Of a stretch of DNA of 64,000 nucleotides, positions 34,761-46,700 are shown piece by piece. The notes beneath the pieces were generated by a model. That model saw only the letters and a list, made by a program, of their open reading frames with translations. It searched no databases and was not told the DNA's origin. The stretch is from positions 1,635,501 through 1,699,500 of the forward strand of contig OY979718.1 of assembly GCA_963855995.1 (NCBI GenBank), given 5' to 3'. Positions within the stretch are counted from its first letter, which is position 1. Every line of letters begins with the position of its first letter. The stretch comes from Muricea muricata (lineage: Eukaryota > Cnidaria > Anthozoa > Malacalcyonacea > Plexauridae). The position numbers and the translations under genes are program-made.

Positions 34761-36799
34761 ACAAAATGAATACATAGAAAGACAAACGAAGCAAACGAGG
34801 CATAAATATTGAGTCATTGTGGCTGGCTAACTAGCTGTTCTCGCAATGAATCAGATTATAAAATTAATGTACTTTAAAGTTTGAGAAAAAGTGGAAATTT
34901 TAGAAAAAAGTGGGAATTTTAGAAAAAAGTGGGAATTTTAGAAAAAGTCGAAATTTTAGAAATAAAGTCGGAATTTTAGAAATAAAGTCGGAATTTTAAA
35001 AATGAAGTCGGAATTTTAGAAAAAAGTCGGAATTTTAAAAAATAAAGTCGGAATTTAAAAAAAAGTCGGAATTTTTTTTAAAGTTGGAATTTATGAAAAA
35101 TATAAAATAACGGCATAATGGCCCTTATGGGATTCCGTACATTTCTCACATCATAAGATACAAATATACAACGTTGGATGTTTCTAACATAAACGTTGAT
35201 AAAACAGCTTGAACGAAACAATAGGTTTAAACAAAGTGTTTGATAGATATTGCTAAAATACAGAAAAATTCCCTTTTTCTTTTAATGTCTATCTACATAC
35301 TCTCACATGTGACAATCACAACCCCCACCCGCCCCAGTCCTCGGCCTCCTCTCTCCTCAGCGCCGGCCGCCCATGAGCTGAATGTCAACAATCATAATGG
35401 TAATAGATTAATGTCATGTCTGCTAAACACAAAGCAATAACACCTTGGTCAGCCGATTCGCCGTTGAGTTTTTCGTAACAATAATTTTTTTGTTGTATTG
35501 CCCCTTCCACACTGTCCCATATGCTCCATTTCCAATATGTTCCTTTAGCTCCACTTCTTGATATTCGAAAGAAGGCAAATTGATATAGCTTTTTTTAAGC
35601 TAGGTATCTTAAAAGACATCCTGTTTCTTCAGAATATGAATTCTACAATGTTATCCGCTTGAGTTGAGTATGTACAGCGAATAGCAATTTTACAGCGCAG
35701 GGAAAAGTTGTTACATTATGGCATTTTACTTCACTTAATTATCACGTGGAAATGCATGCGGCATGTATCACATTTCAAGAAAAACACAATTTAAAACAGC
35801 ATTAACCTTTATCGTAACTAAAATGTAACTTGTTGAGTTCGAATACTAGTTTATGCTAAATATATCTTTGCGGCAAAATGTTTGCAATCCCTATATTTGC
35901 ATGTCCTATATTCCTCAAAAATATCACAGAATGAATCGCTATCGTTTTCTCAACGTATCTACCGCTTCGAGAGACTTTAAATACGAGAAACTTTGATCAT
36001 GATACCCTCAACGAAGATAGTAGAGTAATTAAAGTATGCAGTATGTATAAGTTTCTTTTACTTTTATAACGATCCGTTCAATGATAAATATATAGAAACG
36101 TAAGAAGTATATAGAAATTGAATATATGCATTCAACACTTTGTTGACAGCGAAGGCCTGTTTCGCTATAAAGCGCCAATATGCCATAACCAGAACTTAAG
36201 ACATTTAATTAGCCTAAATTTAATCGCAAGTTATATCAAAAAGCAAAGCATGTTAGTGATATGAGTACAACATCGCACTATAAGTAGCCTGGTAACAGAC
36301 ACATGATTAGGTCAAGAGGCATTTTCGTAAATAAATTATGTACATGAATGTCCACAAGACAGGTTTTTCGGCTGTATTTCACAAATCAGTCATGATCTTC
36401 AAATTGGCCCATTTGATACATTTAGACCTAGATCACCAAAACGTCTTTCGACAATTTCATGTACTTTTTTATCAAAACCAGATTAATTCGTCTATCCGTT
36501 TATCCGGTATCCGTCTATCCGGTATCCGTCTATCCGGTATCCGTCTATCCGGTACCCGTCTTTTCTACCATGCCAATAAAATTGCCCTTCCTCTCAGTAC
36601 TACCAGCCAGAAATATGAAATACCAGGTGACCTGGTTCCAGAAGTTTCAAAATCAAGTCGAATCTTCTATAGTCTGAGTTAGCGGAATTCCTGGTCCTTA
36701 GTTTATACTTGGTGTAACTACATACCTTAGCATACTTTATAGACCTGTCAAGGTTTAGGATTTAACAAAATTGCGTAAAAGCATAGCAGCCCTTTGGCA

Positions 36800-36884
36800 G
36801 CCCAGGAACGCGGTGTTTTGTTTTATTTTTATCGATGTGACGTATGCATGATTAAAAAGAAAACGAAACACCGCGTTCCTGGGC
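36800..36884. repeat. Hairpin with 24-bp arms
   Basis: GCCCAGGAACGCGGTGTTTT on the left (36800) is complementary to the right arm ending at 36884, with a loop of about 37 bp. It lies between the 32.9-36.6 kb element and the tRNA-like array. Function unknown; probably a small foldback element. Confidence 0.8.
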
Positions 36885-36989
36885 TACACAAGTAAGCATG
36901 AAGCAAGAGCTTAAACGCTTTTTTTACTCGAGTCATCATGAAAGCCAAAATATATATTGTGGTCAATAATGACTGCAGACGAATTCTGT

Positions 36990-37560
36990 TCCATTTGACA
37001 TGGCACTTATGAAAAAAAATTGGAGAAACTACAGCGAGATTCAAATCAGACTAACTGACAAATTCACACCATTGCGTTTATACCACTAGCTCGTTCATGC
37101 CTAAAATATTGATTAAATCATTATATAAATTATTGCGGAATTTAACCAATTTTGCAAAAGTTTTCAGCGAGATTTGAACCAGACAAACGGGTAATTCGCA
37201 CAAATACTTTCACCACTAGACCATTCGTCGATCCATTTTGAGCATGCGATATAAATTATTGACTTTAGCCAATTTTATGTCTTTATTTTAAGCCAAAATT
37301 TTTCCAACAGACTTCAACAAGATTTGAACCAGACTAACTAGTAACTCTTTTACCACTAGACCACTTGTTATTGACTAGACCACTTGCTACCACTAAACCA
37401 CTTGCAAGAGACTTCAGGGAGATTTGAACGGTAATTCACACCAATGCTTTTACCACCAGACTAAATCACTCACTCATGCAGGAGCATACTTAAGCCAAAA
37501 ATTTTGCAAAAGATTTGAAGCAGACTAACCAGTAATTCACCTCAAGTTTCCCAAGCCCAT
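36990..37560 (-). repeat. Tandem array A of degenerate tRNA-like units
   Basis: Three to four units share GAGATTTGAACCAGAC, GGTAATTCACACCAATGC, TTTTACCACTAGACC and TTCATGC in order, spaced about 110-170 bp. On the minus strand the pieces correspond to an A-box-like GGTCTAGTGGTAAAA and a B-box-like GGTTCAAATC. Between tRNA-like parts the units share ATTATTGACTTTAACCAATT and CATTTTAAGCCAAAAT. The same family forms array B at 55.5-56.3 kb. Confidence 0.75.
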
Positions 37561-37783
37561 TAATACTTACAAGAATAAAATAATCTGCAAACAAACTATG
37601 TATTTTTCTTTTCTTTTCAAATATATAATAAACTATAACATCTCTAGGAATCTATTTATACAAAAAATAGTGAATGCAATATTTCAAAAAGGACGTCTGC
37701 CATCCAACAAATACCACGACTTTGCTGTTGCACTTCTTGCGACGATCGTGCGTCTTCTTATGTAGTTATAAAACTAATCTGTA

Positions 37784-40700
37784 TTAACTATGAATGGTTT
37801 CAAGATCACTGTCGTGTTCAAGTTCTGTGTCTTCTAAACTTTCAAGCATTATTTCAACATAACTCTGCACTGACTGCATTAATGACACCTGGTATTCAAC
37901 TTCTTTTACAAGCTAAAAAATAAGTTGTAAGTTTGTGAAAACACCACGTAGCTAAGTTTTATATTGCAATAATAATTTTTTGCGCTGTTTCCACAAAACT
38001 AAATTTATGAATATTGTTGTTCACCATGAAAAGCTACAAAGAACTAAAGGGAAATAACAACAAAAATTTTTACCGTCTTATTTAAAAGACACTTCAAAAC
38101 AATATACAGTCTATACGCCTTTTAATTTTAGATTTTAAGAATTAACAGGTTTAATTTTAAGATTACAACAGCGTGGTGCAAACACAAAAGAAAGCAAAGA
38201 TACGGTTTTAGAGTCAGATGACTTCCCGCTTCGTCGGTCTCCCTTGTTGTTTGACAAACTGAATTTGTGATAACGCGTGTTTACCTACCCCTGCTAAGTA
38301 CGAATGTCAAGCACCCTAAATTTGGGTGTCACGTGACCAGCCTGTGTCAGGGTCTTCGCCGTAGCGCGGGTAGCGAAGGTGAAGACCTTGAGAATCAGGT
38401 TGGCTACTGTTAAAAAAGCAGCCAAGAGACTTTATTTCCTTGTACAATTGAAACGCGCTAAAGTTCCAAGTCATGAGTTGGTCCAATTTTATGTAGCATA
38501 TATTCAATCAATATTAACTTATGCGTGTCAGATCTACCATAACGCCTTGCCAGAGTATCTTAGTCTGTCACTTGAAAGAATTCAAAAAAGGGCTATGGGT
38601 ATAATATATGGATATATGATCTCTCGTATAAAGAAGCCCTGGCTAAATCTGGACTTTCCAATCCCTACCAATGCAGATCAGAACCTTGTCAGACCTTTTT
38701 TAATAAAATTTTTGTAAATAGTGAAGACAAGTTGCATGCTCTTTTACCATTTAATAATGCAAGTAAACCATCGGTAACATTGCGCAAGAACAGAACATTT
38801 ACTATTCCGCCTTGCAAAACAATTAGATTCCGCGATTCCTTTACAAATAGTAACCCACGCCTTTATAATTCAATGAATTGACTTTTTGTATAATATTGTA
38901 ATATCATATTTTAGCAAGCGCTTTCTCTAACTTGTATATCCAGTTGTAAAACTTCTGCAATTCAGTGTATACTGCTGCCATTGAAGTTCAAATAAACCAT
39001 CTATCTATCTATCCTTAATGAAAAAAATATTTTTGAAATTACATGTTTGGGAGTGTGGCTGTACTATACCTCTGAATGAGTAGCGTCATCACTGGTTAAT
39101 AACTTGTTTTCTCTCGCTGAAGGTGCTTGTGGTAATTCTTTATATATATCTTTATAATGTTCTTTCATTACTTCGGATAAACTATTCATGTAAAACAACA
39201 ATTTCTCTGTGTTGGAGTCCAACAGTAGTAAGGACTCGCTTATCTAAATAGAAAGACAAACAAATAACGTTACAGACCATACTGTTTCCTAATATCCAAC
39301 ATCACATCTAGTAAGAATTATACAAAGCATAATTGTATCATTCACCAAAAGCGCGTCATTTTTCGTACTCAGTTAACCAATTGGCACGCCAAGGGGCTTT
39401 TGGCACAATATGCATCTTGGGATAAATTATGGCCACTGATCTTGAAAGCGTGTTTAAAATTAGCTTATATATACTCACGGACCTGGTTTTTAGCGACATA
39501 TCATGTATGAGCCTTAAGGATAAAACCTAGTCTTTTGCAGCAAGAAATTCAAATAGGAGAACCACGTATTTTTTGGCTGTATCTGCATGCTATTATTTGG
39601 ATGAGACTGAGTTTACACAAACACTGCTCCAACCTGAGCGGCGACAACATTGGGTGACAATCACCTTTAACTCATACTACAAATACTTGGTCCTGATAGC
39701 TGGATATAGGAAATGTTGAACCAGTGACAATATAAAGAAAAATTAATACAGAGGAAAATATTCACCGTTTCTTTTGTTCCTTGTGACAATTCAGTCGACA
39801 CAGTCAAATTATCATCATCACTCAAGATAACAACACGTTTTTGATTCTGAAAGTATATATGATATTAGTGAATAACATCACTCCCATTCCCCCCCCCCCC
39901 GCCCCTACACACACACGCACACACAAATCCTTAAACGTACAGCCCTTGATTTACAACCAGCAACCTAGCTAGCCCGACAACTTAGTCCTGGTATGTAAAA
40001 ATTGGTGTTTATTGATTGTGAGAAGAATGAATAATAATTTGAAATGTGCATAGCAGGACTGAAGTGACGAGCTGGCCACGCTACTGTGTGCAAACATGCA
40101 TTGATCATAAGCGCTTTAAAAGATTCAAAGAAGGTTCATTCATAACCAAGTAGTTTGCACAAGAGTTCTAGATTTGAATAAACTACAAAAGCAATTTTTA
40201 CCAGTTGTTTAAGTTGATCGACCAAATGATCTTTTTCCCCTTTCAACTTTCGAACTTCTTGTTCTCCTTGTATTGTTGGGTTTTGTTCCAAAATGGCGAT
40301 GTTCGTGTCTCTTTCCGATATTGTCGCAAGAAGAGCGTTTTGTCTGCAAAAAAATCACTGATTTTAATATACTGAGTTAATAATGAGATAACCCAATCCA
40401 AAGTCTGCACTAGTGCCGTGCAAGCACGAGATTTATTTCCGAATAAAGAATAGCATTCAATCTAGAAATTCTTGTTTTTCTTGCGTAATTTTAAAGAACT
40501 GCTGACGCCATCTAAGTGCTCAATTGACTTCTAGTGTGCGTGTGTGCTGTCAAAAATGCCCTTTTTAGTTCTCTACGTACTATTTAAAACACGAGCAGGA
40601 GCGTTTTATTAGGTTATAAAGACACGAGCGCGAGGCTTTGTACCTAATAAAACACGTCATGCGAGTGTTTTAAATGACTTCAAAAACATTTGCATAACAA

Positions 40701-43700
40701 AGCCAAATCTTGATATAAAAATCTTTATATAAAAATCTTTATGTAATTTGCATGACAATCATCTTTTGTATTATTGCATAATGAAGTGTTCTCTAACCGA
40801 TATAAAGAGGGATGCATTTGACTTATTTAGCACTGGATAATGGATATCTAGTTCATGAATAATTAATGAGTTTTTGAATTAGTTTCAAATAACTTACTTC
40901 ATTTCCAAAACTTCAGCCTTCATTTTTTTCCTGTCATTACGATAATACGACAAAGCAATATCTCTCTCGCTCAATGATAATATTAACGAAGCATTCTTTG
41001 TATTCGTCACTGTATTTTCAATTTTCATATTCGCAAGTTCAACTTCCAATTCATAACTCTTGCTAGTTTGTTCTTGAAGTAATCTCCCACTTTCTGAAAA
41101 ATTGTTTACAGTTTCTTGAAGAGCCTCTTCTAAAACTGCCACACGGTCTGTTTTCGCATCAAGATCACTCTAGTCAATGGTAACAAAACAATTTGTTTCT
41201 AACCAGTTTAGTAAAAAATCTCAACGTCTATGATGTACAGCTAGTAGACCCGGATTGTCATTTGGATGGAATGACTTTAGTGCGCAGTATTTTGTAGTAT
41301 TTTTACCTAACTGTAACCAAATAACAGTAATCGACGCGTTTTAATGAACCAGAAAAGAACTGTGGTTTTAAATACTGGAAACTATTTACAGTACTCAGAG
41401 GTAGATCTGTCAGGATGTGATCGGGAAATTGCTGTTAGAACTTCCGCTAAAGACTGTCTGTTCTCCAACATCATTAGAACTAGTAAAAATCCGGAATCCA
41501 CCAGTGAAAATCCTGAATACAACAGTTACATACAGAAATCGGGAACCCACAATTAAAAATCCGGGAATCCACCATTATCAGTCTGGAGGGGTTGTTCGAA
41601 GCAGAGTCAAGCAGAAAATATTTGATCAATTCATTCGTTCAAGTTTAGCAGTTCCTCTAATACATTCCTTAAAATTTTGAAGAAGTCCCTTAAAAGATTA
41701 ACAACTTCCTGTTAACTGACCAATCAAAATGCTATATCTTATTCGTTAGCATTCTGATTGGTCAATACGGTCAATAAACAGCAAGTTGTGAACATTTTAA
41801 CGAACTTTTAAAAAATTTGAGGAATCACGGGAGGAATTGATCAGAGAAAGTCTTAAACTTGTGCAAATGAATTGGTCATATATTTTTGGAACGCTTCTAT
41901 TGCCGCGACTGTAAACATGGATTAAAGTTTAATCTCCTGTTTTAGTTTCTCTATTTCTACACAACTGTTCGTTTTAAGTCTTCAGAAACCAAAACTACTA
42001 CTAACTTAGGCAAGATTTCTGAAGAAATATTTCCAAGCTTATAAACAAGTTGCTTTAAAATTTATTTTGAATTTCACATTAAGCCAGGGTTAAGATAACC
42101 GGCTTTAAACAACTTGCCCCTGGAATACCCACAGCAAGTAATCCCGAATACACTAGCGAAAATCCGGAATCCATTGGTATAGCAATTTGGAATCCACTAT
42201 TGAGAATCCGCAATCCACTAGAAGGAATCCGATATCCACTTGGTTTCCTTGCCAAAGAGTAAAATTTACCTTCAACTCAGTATGTTTCCCATCAGAATCA
42301 TCCAACTGTTGCTTCATCTTGCTCAGCTCTCCGGCATGACGTTCTCGTTCAATTTGTTGATTGCGTTTTGTATTCGCCAGTTTTTTTGCTTGTTCTCGTA
42401 ATTGTCTAAGTAAAAAATTTACGAACTAATGAACAAGGGTCGGGTACACGAAAGGTGAATAACGCTATCCACCGGACAATATTTTTCCAAATTTCTACAC
42501 ACGTTCAGTAACGGGTACATTAACGTTCAGCATTTTAGAGTTGATGTCATTCTCTAGCGAGCTCAATACATCTGGTGGTACTTCTTTTTGTCTTTCTGCG
42601 GCTGTTCAAAAAATCACTTCCCACCTTCCATGTAACCGAGCCCAGCAATTCAAATAATTTATCACGTGAACACAACAGCTTACGTTTTGCTCCAAGCATC
42701 ACTTTCCAAATAAACGAACAAATAAACAAGCAACAAACAAACAAAAAAAACAAACAAACAAGCAAACAAACAGACAGATTAAGATTATGCTATGAGAACA
42801 TAAACAAACATTTCACTTGCGTTGTTTTGTTATTTACTAAGGCTTCTTCTCTCACTAAATATTTCCATTATTGTCTTGTTAAGACATATAATGGTTGATT
42901 CACTCGTGTGTAACAAGGAGCACAGCGTTAAAAACCTGAGCCAAAGTAAGTGAGTACTCACTTGTCTATCTCTTCAAATCTGTCGTTCTTTTCCTTAATT
43001 TCATTAAGTAGGCTTTCATTTTTATTATTTTGCTCTTTTGATAAACGTTCAAATTTCTCTCTTGAATTTTCTAAATCTGCTTCAAGCCGAGATACCTCCG
43101 AAGTAAGTTTTGTTATTTCTTCATTTTTCTAAAATGATTATAAAAAATAATACAAATCGAAGACGAGAAATTCCAGTGAAACATCTCAAATCTCACGTAT
43201 AATTTAGCATTCATCTATTCCACTTGCATAAAGCAGGGCAAATAAAGTACAAAACATAACATACAATCAGTGACATTGAAATTTGGGACACTTAGATCAA
43301 TAAGATATTTTTTTAAGCATTTGTAAAAATTCACATGTAAACCCCCCTTCCCCCCGTTTCAATGTTGCTATATTGGCCATAAAAATTATTGGCGCTATTA
43401 TACAAGACCATAGCCGTTACTGCTGGAATTGGTCACCACATAAGCAACATTGAAAGGGGGGGGGGGGGGGAGAGTGGGTCAGTTGTATGTTTTGAGCAAT
43501 CGGTCCAATAATTATGTCACTGATTGTAGATATGGATTCTGATTTTTGGACAAAAAGCAGTGAGTTTCGTGAATAGGAGAAAAAAGTAGGAAAGTGGAAG
43601 TGTATAGTATTAACATAAAAATCTACACTGAAGCTATATAAGAATCTACGTTATACTCTATCACATTCATCAGTCTAGGAAATGTACTATAGCCCAGAAC

Positions 43701-46700
43701 TCTCTTGGTTATGACAGTGGACAGAAGGTTTTAATTGTGGACCTTACGACGGCAACTTACTCTCTTAACATCAATCTTCAGATCATCCAAATCGCTCTCT
43801 CTATCTCGTATTGATTTCTGTAAAGAACTTGCTCGGTTTTCTTCTTGCACATTTTGACTTCGTTGTTTCACTAATTCGTCAATTTTATCTTGCAGTTCAA
43901 CCTAACAAAACAAAAAGCTCAACGTATTAACACTGTTTTATAGAACATATGTTGAGAAAAGTAACCCTAATTCTTTTACATCTTACAGGGTGTCCCAAAA
44001 AACCAACTTCTAAGATTGATTGCTGAATGAAAACTTGATCATGTAGAACGAATATTTTTAGTTTTATGGCTTGTTCATTTGCCTTTCGAACAAGGTATTC
44101 CTTGTCTACTTGAAGCAAGTAATCAAACCACAGGAACAATTTTAGCGCAATTGTTCAATGTGAGATGCTCCAAAAAAGCACATAATTTGGTGTCACATGG
44201 GTAGTTTGAGACTGACTAATGTTCACTTAATGTTCTACAGGAAAAGTAATTCTCCTTGTTGAAAATTATTTTATACTAATTAACAGAATTACACAAAATA
44301 TCTTTAACGAATATGAAGTTTTTTTTAATTGAGATTGCCTTGATCGAAACTAAATGGATCTGATTGAAATTAAATGCATTCACCACATTTTATGACTTAA
44401 TGCATAAGACAGTGATTAGTACTTTCTTTTGAGCTGTCTTAAGACAAAATTTACTGCACGATGCCCCACGCAAACACACTTTTATTACAGAAGATCAACA
44501 AATCACGAAAAATAATAAAAAAGGGATGAATGTTCAGCTTCCAGATATGAAATCCAGATAGCCACTCTGAATACAGATTGTGAACATGTGATGTAATTAA
44601 AGCGCTATGTCAATTTTAAAAACTTCCAATCGCGATCGATTAATGTACCACAACTGTGACTCATTCGCTCAAATTTTATAGACAACATATCTAAAGAAAG
44701 CTGATTAAATACACTTTTAAACGAGAACAAACACTAGTTTCACTGCTTAGGAATCTTTTCAAAATATAAACTTGAATGCAGAACTCCGCTTTTTTTGAGA
44801 CACCTGTGTACCTACATACATGACATAATAGGTATAAAAAGTGCTATGGATAATTTGTAAAAAATAAAAAAAAAACTACATGTTATACCTCTTTTTCTAG
44901 AACTTTGCTTTGTAGCGATTTCATTTGCTGCTGCATATTACGCATTTCAGCCTCGTGGTCTTCCAACAAACTTTCATTTTTCTGTTCCAAATTGGCAATT
45001 TTGCCTTCTTTATCTTTTATAGTTTTCTGTAATGTTTTCACTGTTGATGATATTTCACTGTGTTCTGCTTCGACATTCGCAGCGTGATTTTTACTGTGTG
45101 ATAATAAGTTATCTTTCTCTGAAACTTCACTTTCTAGAGCAGAACACTAAAAAGATTGATGACAGCTGCTATACAAAATTCCAGCATATCATGACACTTT
45201 CAGATATCGTTATGGTACTTTCATATATTACTTGATATTAACCAATACTGTGTTGCTGTGGTACAATAGACTCACACAACTCTACGGAACAGACCGGTAC
45301 GCTTTCGATTTCCCTCGTACGATATGGAAGGAGGCGTGGAAGAGCGGGCGCTCAACCGTGCTCTCAAAATATTGTACTAATATTCAAAGCACCGTGGCAT
45401 ATTTCAGGTACTGAGATCTATGAAGTGCATTGCGCAGTCCCAAATGTTTCTTATAGATGTTATGGTCACGAGTGTGATTTTTCAGTAACATCGCGAGTGT
45501 TACATCCGAGCGCAAGTAATCACAGAAATGATGTAACATTTAATAAACCGTAAATGTATTCACTTTCTTCAACTACATATGACGATCTTGAAACCCCGCT
45601 TTACCACATTACCACGATCCTTTGCGAACAACAATTACTTAAGGAAAATTCATACATTGCGGTAATAGAACCTACCTTTTCTTTTAAAGATGCAATTTGT
45701 TTCTCTTTTGACTGAATCAAAGTATTCAGAACATCAACTTCACCATTGTTTTGACTTTGTAATGATGTCAGAGATACTACTTCTTTTTCTTTTATATCCA
45801 ACATTTTCTCTTTTTCTTCTAAACGTTCTCTTACGGTACGCAGCTAACAGGACAAGAACACAATATTTTACTACCTTGCTTTTACAACGAATTTTAGAAA
45901 TACATTGTGCGAAGTCGCACTATAATCATATTGATCATCACAGTAATTCTTGCTAAAAAGTTATTTCTAAAGCAGTGATGTAACAAATGCAATAAGCATT
46001 TACCAACAGATCAATGGACAATTTACATTATAAACTTAATTTTCACCTAAGCAAGAAAAACACATTTTATCAGTAGAACGAGAAAGAGCATCTTAAATTA
46101 GGAAAAGTACAAAAGTGTGTTGTGAATAGACATGGAAAGTTTGCAAAATTTGTATATATTTGTATTGCACGGCTGCACGCAGAAAAGCCCAGCAATTCCC
46201 GCTAATTTCGGCTCAATTCGTTCTACAATTCGTTCTTCTTGTTTCGGCCAAATTTTAGCCTATAATGGGAATTGTCCATTTTAGAACTTACTTCTTGCTG
46301 TAAGTTTTGAATATGAGTTTCTTTAGATTTATTTGAACTATGCAAGACAGTGATATGTTCTTGTAGATCCGACTGATGTTTCTCAAACGTTTCAAGTTTT
46401 GTTCTAACAGCCGCCAACTCAGTGTCTTTCTTGGCCAATTCTCCTTTACTTGAATCCAGCTTTAGTTAAAAACAAAGAAGGCAAAAAATAACAAGAAGCT
46501 TGAGGGGAAACATTGTAGGAATTTCTGTTCACCGTGTCTCAACTTACGTCAACCTCCCTCAATTATACACAAAAAAAACATTGAGTGAAAGAGTATAATT
46601 CGCAACATTTAGAGAATCAGTCTACACACAACATACATAGTTATTTCACAAATATATTCTGCATATTTATTTTACCTTTGACTTCATAAACTTTGAATGA

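Larger units (their letters stand above)
33215..35139. mobile_element. Foldback element with subterminal tandem repeats and an integrase relic
   Basis: Inverted ends begin TACGGA and continue CCCATAAGGGCCATTAT on both sides. Just inside, AAAATTCCGACTTTTT-type units of about 19 bp are tandemly repeated (about 33273-33395 left, 34883-35095 right in opposite orientation). Homology between the arms extends inward through the start of the integrase-like coding region, so the element is essentially two 5' parts head to head. The left arm is interrupted by the mariner-like insertion at 33483-34288. Confidence 0.75.
32942..36584. mobile_element. Outer inverted-repeat element with 15-bp minisatellite ends
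   Basis: The left end (about 32942-33030) and right end (about 36483-36584) are inverted copies. Both contain ATTGGCATGGTAGAAAAGAC followed by a tandem 15-mer, CCGGATAGACGGATA, about four units each in opposite orientation. The arms span 3.6 kb. Inside lie the element at 33215-35139 and about 1.3 kb of AT-rich sequence (35140-36480) with no gene I can support. The superfamily is unknown and target duplications were not found. Confidence 0.6.
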
